Shown piece by piece: positions 57,857 to 64,000 of a stretch of DNA of 64,000 nt (positions within the stretch are counted from its first letter, which is position 1; each line of letters opens with the position of its first letter). The notes below the pieces were generated by a model, which ran no database searches, had not been told where the DNA came from, and saw nothing but the letters and a program-made list of their open reading frames with translations. This DNA comes from Ga0077555 sp046154645 (GTDB lineage: Bacteria > Pseudomonadota > Alphaproteobacteria > Rhizobiales > Hyphomicrobiaceae), in contig JBJXDZ010000122.1 of assembly GCA_046154645.1 (NCBI GenBank), positions 1 through 64,000 of the forward strand, written 5' to 3'. The position numbers and the translations under genes were made by a program.

Positions 57857-59764
57857 TCAGCCCTGAGCCAACCTGCGCACGACCAGCCGGTTGAGGCGCT
57901 CCGTGAACTTGGCGGGATCGAGTGGCAGCTCGCCATCGAGGACACGTGCCTGATCGAGCATCAGCCCTCCGAGGTCGGCCACCTCCAAAGAGCGACCGGC
58001 CGCTTGCGCCTCGGCGGCGGCCTTGACCAGGGCATGCCCTGGATTGATCTCGAGCACGGGTTTCAGGCCGACGCCCTCGTTGCGCCGCTGCAGCAGGCGA
58101 TCCAGCGCCAAATCGGGACCAGCCCCTGGCGCCACGAGGCAGACCGCCGACGTCACCAGCCGCTTTGATGTCCGCACATCCGAAACGGCATCGCCGAGCG
58201 TCGCCTTCAAGGCCGCCAGCAATGCCGCGACATCAGCGGCGGTTTCCGACGGCTGCTCCTCGTTGAGCAAGGGAATGCTCGACAGATCGACCTCGCCTTG
58301 CGACAGCGAGCGGAGCGGCTTGCCGTCGAAATTCAGGGGCTGCGAGGTCCAGAAGCTGTCGACGGGATCGGAGAGCAACAGCACCTCGACACCGCGGGCC
58401 GCCGCCGCCTCCAATTGTGGACTGGCCTTCAGGCGGTCAAGACTGTCGCCGGCTAGGTAGTAGATCTCGCTCTGGTTCGGCCGCATCGCTGCAGCATAGT
58501 CCTTGAGCGCACGCCAGCCCGTGATCGCCGTCGAGCGGAAACGAGCGAGCTTTAAGAGTTGGTCGCGACGCTCGAAGTCCTCGTAGATGCCTTCCTTGAT
58601 GACGGCGCCGAACGTCTCCCAGATGCTCTCGAACTTGGCCGCTTCCTTCTCCGCCAGGCTTTCCATCTCGCTGATGACACGGCCCGTGACCGCTTTGCGG
58701 ATCTGTCCCACCAACGGATTGTTTTGCAGCATCTCACGGGAAATGTTGAGCGGCACGTCCTCGCTGTCGACAACCCCGCGCACGAAGCGCAGAAAGGATG
58801 GCATCAGGTCGGCATCATCCGTGATGTAGACCCGGCGCACATAGAGCTTCACCCGCCCCTTGCGCCCGACATCGAACAGATCGAACGGGCGCTGCGAGGG
58901 CACGAACAGCAGCACAGCATAGGATTGGCGGCCCTCGGCACGATAGTGGATGGTCAATGCCGGCTCATCGAACTGACCGGCGACAGTGTTGTAGACCTCC
59001 TTATAGTCCTCCGGCTTGACCTCGGATTTGGCGCGCTGCCAGAGCGCGCTGGCTGCATTGATCTGCCGCGGCTTCGGCTCGCTGTCGCCCTCGATCAGTT
59101 CCACCGGGAAGAGGATATGGTCCGAATAGGTTTTGACGATACGCTCGATCTCGTAGGCTTCGAGGAAATTGGCGGCGTCCGCTTTGAGATGCAATATCAC
59201 GGCGGTACCGCGCGGCACGGCCTTGACGCGCTCTTCGGCGGCGGGGCCGACGGTGAACCCGCTCATGCCGTCCGACGCCCACAGATTCGCTTCACTGCTA
59301 CCGGCGCGCCGGCTCACCACCTCGATGCGATCGGCGACCATGAAGGCTGAGTAGAAGCCGACCCCGAACTGGCCGATGAGACCGCTCGCCTGTGCCGTAT
59401 CACCCTCGAACTTGTCCAGGAACGCGCGGGTGCCGGACCGCGCGATGGTGCCGAGATTGTCGGCAAGCTCGGTCGCGCTCATGCCGATGCCGTTGTCGGC
59501 GATGGTCAACGTCTTGGCCGTCTTGGCGACCTTGATCGTGACCGCCAAGCGGCTCGAGTCGCCAAGCAGTTCCGGTTTGGCAATCGCCTCATAGCGAAGC
59601 TTATCGCAGGCATCGGAAGCGTTCGAGATCAACTCGCGCAGGAAGATTTCCTTTTCGGTATAGACCGAGTGCACCATCAAGTGCAGCAGCCGGGACACTT
59701 CGGCCTGAAAGGATTGGGTCGCCGCCCCGGTGGCAGCGGTCGTGGAAGCTGGCGTCTCGGACAT
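57857..59764 (-). CDS. htpG: Hsp90-family chaperone HtpG
   Basis: ATP-dependent molecular chaperone, 635 residues with N-terminal GHKL ATPase, middle and C-terminal dimerisation domains. Signatures: ELISNASDACDKLRYEA, the ADNGIGM motif and IGQFGVGFYSAFMVAD. The start MSETPAST at 59764 fits the family. A stress-inducible gene in many bacteria; no heat-shock promoter was identified here. Confidence 0.97.
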   Translation of the reverse strand: MSETPASTTAATGAATQSFQAEVSRLLHLMVHSVYTEKEIFLRELISNASDACDKLRYEAIAKPELLGDSSRLAVTIKVAKTAKTLTIADNGIGMSATELADNLGTIARSGTRAFLDKFEGDTAQASGLIGQFGVGFYSAFMVADRIEVVSRRAGSSEANLWASDGMSGFTVGPAAEERVKAVPRGTAVILHLKADAANFLEAYEIERIVKTYSDHILFPVELIEGDSEPKPRQINAASALWQRAKSEVKPEDYKEVYNTVAGQFDEPALTIHYRAEGRQSYAVLLFVPSQRPFDLFDVGRKGRVKLYVRRVYITDDADLMPSFLRFVRGVVDSEDVPLNISREMLQNNPLVGQIRKAVTGRVISEMESLAEKEAAKFESIWETFGAVIKEGIYEDFERRDQLLKLARFRSTAITGWRALKDYAAAMRPNQSEIYYLAGDSLDRLKASPQLEAAAARGVEVLLLSDPVDSFWTSQPLNFDGKPLRSLSQGEVDLSSIPLLNEEQPSETAADVAALLAALKATLGDAVSDVRTSKRLVTSAVCLVAPGAGPDLALDRLLQRRNEGVGLKPVLEINPGHALVKAAAEAQAAGRSLEVADLGGLMLDQARVLDGELPLDPAKFTERLNRLVVRRLAQG

Positions 59765-59880
59765 GAACAGTGCCTCGGTCGATTGAGCAATCGCCTGCGC
59801 AGTTATGACCTTGGAGCGAAGGAATCAAGGGCTCTTGCGCTGGCGGTCGACCCGCAGCGGCCACCTGCGCCCCGAACGTA

Positions 59881-59908
59881 TAAAGGCCGGAGCTGATCCC
59901 GGCCTTTA
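59881..59908. terminator. Perfect 10-bp hairpin, terminator-like
   Basis: TAAAGGCCGG and CCGGCCTTTA pair across an 8-base loop. On the minus strand the stem ends in CCTTTATACG. It lies between the htpG start and the candidate RNA pair, so it could end a minus-strand transcript coming from those elements, or insulate htpG. Confidence 0.45.
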
Positions 59909-59965
59909 CGTCGCAGTTTGGAGAGCCATCAGGAGAGAGGGAGAGAATGGGTTCTGCCGCTAAGT

Positions 59966-60037
59966 GGCCCGGTCCTTGGGCTTGGCCCCGGGGGGCTGGG
60001 GGGCTGAGATTCCAGAGCCTTGCTTCGGGACCGGGCC
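59966..60037 (-). ncRNA. Candidate structured RNA, copy 1 (C-rich loop)
   Basis: Outer arms GGCCCGGTCC and GGACCGGGCC pair perfectly. Read on the minus strand, an inner stem GGCTCTGG/CCGGGGCC (two G-U pairs) presents a 20-nt loop containing AGCCCCCCAGCCCC. Copy 2 shares the outer stem and loop but has a different, still paired, inner stem. Strand is a guess; the plus strand would show a G-rich loop and could encode a 34-residue peptide from 59947. A palindromic repeat is the alternative. Confidence 0.45.
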
Positions 60038-60176
60038 TAGAGGCAACATGATTAATATCGCTGCGCTTTGCGGCGGGCGCAGGACTGGATTTGGGCGTTT
60101 CCGAGAAATCGCGAGGCCAACACAGCCGGTGCTCAATTTGCTGGCGCAGCCACGTGCCTTAGGGCGCCACACGCAA

Positions 60177-60252
60177 ATTGGCCCGGTCCTTGGAGAGATG
60201 CCTCGGAGGGGGCTGGGGGGCTAGTTCCGAGACAGCTGAGGACCGGGCCAAT
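60177..60252 (-). ncRNA. Candidate structured RNA, copy 2 (C-rich loop)
   Basis: Outer arms ATTGGCCCGGTCCT and AGGACCGGGCCAAT are 14-bp perfect complements. On the minus strand the inner stem CTCGGA/TCCGAG shows an 18-nt loop with AGCCCCCCAGCCCCC, nearly identical to copy 1. The copies are about 140 bases apart. No promoter or terminator is obvious for copy 2 itself. Confidence 0.45.
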
Positions 60253-60447
60253 GCCGATATTCGACAGTATACCCGGCATTGCGGCAGGTCCGAGCCCGCA
60301 CTGTGACCGATTCGTGATTTATATTACCAATTGTTTCAAGCTTGCGAGCCATCCAACCAACAGGGCGCCTGCTCCATCAACGGGCGGTTGCGCGCGCTCA
60401 GAGTTGGCGTAATCTAACAGTCATAATTCTCAAGCCAGGAGGCGTCA

Positions 60448-60837
60448 TTGAGCGACAACGAGCCGATAGCGTTTCGCCCCCGCCAAGGGGCGAGCCAGGC
60501 CGGCACCAAACCGCTCCACCACTCACCACCGGCGCCGGCCGCCGTCGCCTTCGACCGCCGCGAATTGTCCGAAATCCTGAACCTCTACGGCCGTATGGTG
60601 GCGGCAGGCGAGTGGAAAGACTATTCCATGGATTTCGGGCGCGACACCGCCACGTTCTCGGTGTTCAGGAAGGCCAGCGAATGGCCGCTCTACCGCATCG
60701 AGAAATCCCCACAGAATGCCCGCCGCCAGGGTGCCTACAGCGTCGTTGCCGCCACCGGATTGATCCTGAAGCGCGGCCATGACCTCAAGCGTGTCCTCGA
60801 GGTCTTCGACAAGCGCACCCTACGCGTCGTGGAATAG
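60448..60837 (+). CDS. DUF2794 family protein
   Basis: 129 residues. The DUF2794 core is VAFDRRELSEILNLYGRMV through RRQGAYSVVAATGLILKRG. A conserved alphaproteobacterial protein of unknown function. The start is a TTG at 60448, supported by a near-perfect AGGAGG 5-6 bases upstream; no ATG is suitably placed. It is soluble and stands alone. Confidence 0.9.
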   Translation: MSDNEPIAFRPRQGASQAGTKPLHHSPPAPAAVAFDRRELSEILNLYGRMVAAGEWKDYSMDFGRDTATFSVFRKASEWPLYRIEKSPQNARRQGAYSVVAATGLILKRGHDLKRVLEVFDKRTLRVVE

Positions 60838-60846
60838 CGGTCAAAG

Positions 60847-61392
60847 TCAATCGGGCAGCGTGGTATCGCCGGGGCCAAGCGGCAGTTGCATCATCACGCT
60901 ATCCAGCCAACGCCCGTGCTTGAAGCCCACGGAATGGATTGTACCGGTAAAGCGAAAACCGGCGGCGCGATGCAGTCCAATCGACGGTAAATTGCGGGAA
61001 TCACCAATCACCGCAATCATCTGCCGGTAGCCCATCTCCGTCGCCCGCTGGATCAATGCCGCCAGCAACACCCGTCCGACGCGCTGGCCCTGAACTTCCG
61101 GAGCCACATAGATTGAGTTTTCGATGCTGAAGCGGTAAGCGGGCCGCGGCCGGTATTGACTGAAATAGGCGTAACCGACCACAGCCCCCGCCAATTCAGC
61201 CACCAGGTACGGGAACCCGCCGTCTTTCACCACCTGGAACCGCCGCGCCATCTCGGCATCATCCGGCGGCTCAACTTCGAAGCTCGCCGTCCCCGTTAGC
61301 ACGGCCGGCCTATAGATGGTCGCAATCGCCGGGACGTCGGCCAGCGTGGCTTCGCGCACCGAGACCCTTGTTCCGGCAGCTATCGCAGACAT
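60847..61392 (-). CDS. GNAT family N-acetyltransferase (phosphinothricin acetyltransferase-like)
   Basis: 181 residues with the GNAT acetyl-CoA site VQGQRVGRVLLAALI (Q-x-x-G-R-pattern). N-terminal VREATLADVPAIATIYRPAVLTGTASFEVEPP is typical of the Pat/YncA group that acetylates small amines or phosphinothricin-like compounds. The real substrate is unknown. Convergent with the DUF2794 gene, 9 bases apart. Confidence 0.9.
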   Translation of the reverse strand: MSAIAAGTRVSVREATLADVPAIATIYRPAVLTGTASFEVEPPDDAEMARRFQVVKDGGFPYLVAELAGAVVGYAYFSQYRPRPAYRFSIENSIYVAPEVQGQRVGRVLLAALIQRATEMGYRQMIAVIGDSRNLPSIGLHRAAGFRFTGTIHSVGFKHGRWLDSVMMQLPLGPGDTTLPD

Positions 61393-61524
61393 TGGCAGGA
61401 CTCCCCGTGAAGGCGCACCAAACGACGGCCGTTGGTAGCGGAATGGTCAACCAGTGTCATTAGCGCCGAGACAGCAGCAAGGCCCTTACTTGACCCCGGT
61501 CGCCAGCAGCGCCAAGAACACGCC

Positions 61525-63657
61525 ATGAGCGACGCGACTGAACACCCCATGCCACCGGAGGCTGGTACGGAGGCGCCCCGCCAAACCGGGCCGGAGGTGA
61601 TCGCCGGCTATCTGCGCACGCTCCCCGGCTCTCCCGGCGTCTACCGTATGCTCGATCTCGAGGGCACGGTGATCTACGTCGGCAAGGCCCGCAGTCTCAA
61701 GGCCCGCGTCTCGAACTATGCCCGGCTCGGTGGCCACACCAACCGCATCGCCCGCATGATCTCGATCACAGCGTCGATGGAGTTCGTCACCGTCCGCACT
61801 GAGGCCGAGGCCCTGCTGCTGGAAGCCAACCTGATCAAACGCTTCCGCCCGCGCTTCAATGTCCTGCTGCGCGACGACAAGTCGTTCCCCTATATCCTCA
61901 TCCGGCGCGACCACGCGGCGCCGCAGATCCTCAAGCATCGCGGTGCCAGAAGCGCCAAGGGCGACTATTTCGGCCCCTTCGCCTCGGCTGGTGCCGTGAC
62001 GCGCGCCGTCAACACCATGCAGCGTGCCTTTCTGCTGCGCACCTGCTCCGACAGCATCTATGAGAGCCGCACGCGCCCCTGCCTGTTGCACCAGATCAAG
62101 CGCTGCTCGGCGCCGTGCACCGGTGAGATCTCGACCTCCGACTATGCACGCCTTGCCGACGAGGCCTGCCGTTTCCTGCGCGGCGACAGCCAGGAAGTGC
62201 GGGAGTCGCTCAAAGCGGACATGCTGGCTGCGGCCGACAAGCTCGAATTCGAGCGCGCCGCCGGCTTCCGCAATCGCCTCCAGGCCATCGCCCATGTCAC
62301 CGCCGACCAGAGCATCAATGCCGATGGTGTCGAGGAGGCCGACATCTTCGCGGCGCACCAGGACGGCGGCCAGACCTGCGTGCAGGTGTTCTTCTTTCGC
62401 ACCAGACAGAACTGGGGCAACCGCGCCTACTTTCCCAAGGCTGACCGCTCGCTGCCGGTCGAGGAGGTGCTGGAGAGCTTCATCGCACAGTTTTACGACG
62501 ACAAGCCCGTACCGCGGCTGATCCTCTCGAGCCACGATTTTCCCGCACGCGAGTTGATGGAAGAGGCGCTCGGCACCAAGGCTGAGCGGCGCATCGAGAT
62601 TCGCGTGCCCCAGCGCGGCGCCAAAACCGATCTCGTCGAGCATGCGTTGACCAACGCGCGCGAGGCAATGGCGCGGCGGCTGGCCGAAACTTCCACGCAA
62701 CGCCGGCTGCTCGAAGGGCTAGCGGAACGGTTCAACCTGCCGCGCACTCCCCGCCGCATCGAGGTGTTCGACAACAGCCACATCATGGGCACCAACGCCG
62801 TCGGTGGCATGATCGTCGCCGGTCCCGATGGCTTCGTCAAAGGTCAGTACCGCAAGTTCAACATCAAGAGCACGACGCTCACCCCCGGCGACGACTACGC
62901 CATGATGCGCGAAGTGCTGACGCGCCGGTTCAAGCGCTTGGCAGAACCTGAAGTGAGCGGGACGAGCGACAGCGACGTTGGCAAGGAACTCGAAGCGCAA
63001 GGTGTCCCCGACACCATGGCCGGCGACCCAGCTCCGGAAGCGTGTACGGCATCGCGCATCACCGAACCGGCGATCCCGCCCCGCAACGAGCGCGGCGCCG
63101 ACGCCATCGCCTTTGGTGTGTTGAAGGCCGACGCTCCAGATGCTCCCGACACCAACGACGACAGCGACGATGACCAAACGTCGGAGACCGAAGACTTCCC
63201 CGACCGGCCCGACGTGGTGCTGATCGACGGCGGTCTCGGCCAGCTCACCGTGGCACGCGAAGTGGCCGCCGAGTTGGGAGTCACCGACGTGGTGCTGATC
63301 GGTGTCGCCAAAGGGCCGGACCGCGACGCTGGCCGCGAGCATTTTCACATCCCCGGCCTTGAGCGCCCGCGCATGCTGGAGCCGCGCGATCCCGTGCTCT
63401 ATTTTGTGCAGCGTCTGCGCGACGAAGCCCATCGGTTCGCTATCGGCACACATCGGGCCAAGCGCGCCAAATCGATCGCCGCCAATCCGCTCGATGAAAT
63501 CGACGGCATTGGACCAACGCGCAAGCGCGCGTTGCTAGGTCACTTCGGCTCGGCCAAAGGCGTCTCACGCGCCAGCATCGAGGATCTGAAAGGCGTCGGC
63601 GGCATCTCCGCCGAGATGGCGCAGAAGATCTACGACTTCTTCCACGGGGAGGGGTAA
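61525..63657 (+). CDS. uvrC: Excinuclease ABC subunit C
   Basis: Nuclease of nucleotide excision repair that cuts on both sides of a lesion with UvrAB. 710 residues. GIY-YIG domain at the N-terminus (GSPGVYRML, VIYVGKARSLKARVSNY), a UvrB-binding UVR-like region, the RNase H-like endonuclease (DVVLIDGGLGQLTVA) and C-terminal helix-hairpin-helix (IDGIGPTRKRALLGHFGS). A variable acidic insert of about 90 residues near 490-580 interrupts the endonuclease domain, as is common in alphaproteobacteria. The ATG at 61525 was preferred; an upstream in-frame ATG at 61432 is less likely. Confidence 0.96.
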   Translation: MSDATEHPMPPEAGTEAPRQTGPEVIAGYLRTLPGSPGVYRMLDLEGTVIYVGKARSLKARVSNYARLGGHTNRIARMISITASMEFVTVRTEAEALLLEANLIKRFRPRFNVLLRDDKSFPYILIRRDHAAPQILKHRGARSAKGDYFGPFASAGAVTRAVNTMQRAFLLRTCSDSIYESRTRPCLLHQIKRCSAPCTGEISTSDYARLADEACRFLRGDSQEVRESLKADMLAAADKLEFERAAGFRNRLQAIAHVTADQSINADGVEEADIFAAHQDGGQTCVQVFFFRTRQNWGNRAYFPKADRSLPVEEVLESFIAQFYDDKPVPRLILSSHDFPARELMEEALGTKAERRIEIRVPQRGAKTDLVEHALTNAREAMARRLAETSTQRRLLEGLAERFNLPRTPRRIEVFDNSHIMGTNAVGGMIVAGPDGFVKGQYRKFNIKSTTLTPGDDYAMMREVLTRRFKRLAEPEVSGTSDSDVGKELEAQGVPDTMAGDPAPEACTASRITEPAIPPRNERGADAIAFGVLKADAPDAPDTNDDSDDDQTSETEDFPDRPDVVLIDGGLGQLTVAREVAAELGVTDVVLIGVAKGPDRDAGREHFHIPGLERPRMLEPRDPVLYFVQRLRDEAHRFAIGTHRAKRAKSIAANPLDEIDGIGPTRKRALLGHFGSAKGVSRASIEDLKGVGGISAEMAQKIYDFFHGEG

Positions 63658-63690
63658 AGCCGCACTGCGGGCGCAGCACGCGTTCCCAGC

Positions 63691-64000
63691 TCAACCCAAT
63701 TCCAGCGCCGCCAGCATCTGCGCCACCACGGCTTGCTCGTCGAACATGCGTTCGGCCTTGGCACGACCAGCCCGCGACATCGCCGCAATGAGATCCGGCC
63801 GCTTCAGGAAGGACTCCATCGCGACCGCCAAAGCAGCGGCATCGCCCGGTGGCACCAGCACACCATTGACGCGCTCATCAACGGTCTGTCGGGAACCCGG
63901 AATATCGCAGGCAATGACCGGACGGCCCATGGCCAGCGCTTCCAGCAATGGTCCCGGCATGCCTTCGCTGATCGAGGCGTGCACGACAACGTGGGCAGCC
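63691..64000 (-). CDS. Glycosyltransferase group 1 (GT4-like), cut by window end
   Basis: Only the C-terminal ~103 residues lie in the window; the frame stays open to base 64000 and the start is beyond it. HASISEGMPGPLLEALAMGR with VIACDIPGSRQTV is the nucleotide-sugar-binding Glu-x7-Glu region of GT4 transferases, followed by NGVLVPPGDAAALA. It is probably involved in surface glycan synthesis. Confidence 0.9.
   Translation of the reverse strand, partial: AAHVVVHASISEGMPGPLLEALAMGRPVIACDIPGSRQTVDERVNGVLVPPGDAAALAVAMESFLKRPDLIAAMSRAGRAKAERMFDEQAVVAQMLAALELG

Noticed and set aside
59947..60050. Plus-strand peptide overlapping hairpin copy 1
   Set aside because: A purine-rich stretch precedes the ATG, and a similar peptide segment occurs in copy 2, but the perfect inverted arms and inner-stem covariation explain the similarity better. 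Kept only as an alternative.

Overview
The window reads as chromosomal DNA of a high-GC alphaproteobacterium, most likely of the order Hyphomicrobiales. The case rests on gene content and arrangement: rpsT followed by dnaA on one strand, mreBCD-mrdA-rodA, a DUF2794 protein, a B12-dependent class II ribonucleotide reductase and an alphaproteobacterial UvrC carrying an acidic insert. The genus cannot be fixed from sequence alone. The cell looks like a facultative anaerobe able to respire nitrate.

Region 1 (386-13555) is a complete membrane-bound nitrate reductase locus. A fused NarK1-NarK2 transporter, NarG, NarH, NarJ and NarI lie on the minus strand. They are followed by a parvulin-type isomerase, an unknown small protein, a beta-carbonic anhydrase and a DUF2478 protein. 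A Crp/Fnr-type regulator is divergent from narK, and an FNR-like box lies between them. A stretch of about 800 bases without a recognisable gene, with a perfect 14-bp hairpin, separates this locus from tRNA-Lys(CTT) at 14365-14440.

Region 2 (14622-30473) is core: rodA, mrdA, mreD, mreC and mreB for rod-shape wall synthesis, then leuA with a candidate leucine-rich leader peptide, a frameshifted SnoaL-like gene, a D-threonine aldolase-like enzyme, a DUF2076 protein, and nrdJ with two unknown genes downstream. Region 3 (31084-39505) holds a HAD dehalogenase, a DJ-1/PfpI isonitrile hydratase-like protein and a DUF4261 protein. It ends with a tungsten-type aldehyde oxidoreductase cluster: four-cluster ferredoxin, AOR catalytic subunit, FAD/NAD oxidoreductase, MoaD-like carrier and UbiE-like methyltransferase.

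Region 4 (39844-51232) has a TadG-like protein and two opposed groups of envelope-glycan genes: membrane glycosyltransferases, a GT-B glycosyltransferase, a GtrA flippase-like protein, a ChbG/HpnK-type deacetylase and two methyltransferases. An aldehyde dehydrogenase lies among them. Region 5 (51789-63657) has dnaA, a rhodanese and rpsT with a possible origin-like stretch between the last two, the conserved trio SxtJ/DUF5989/carbamoyltransferase, htpG, DUF2794, a GNAT acetyltransferase and uvrC. A glycosyltransferase is cut by the window end.

The most unusual signal is a pair of about 70-nt nested hairpins at 59966-60037 and 60177-60252. They share an outer stem and a C-rich loop on the minus strand but have different, still paired, inner stems, as expected of a structured RNA. 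Other points of interest are the SxtJ trio, the AOR cluster with its coupled MoaD-like and methyltransferase genes, and the leuA leader.
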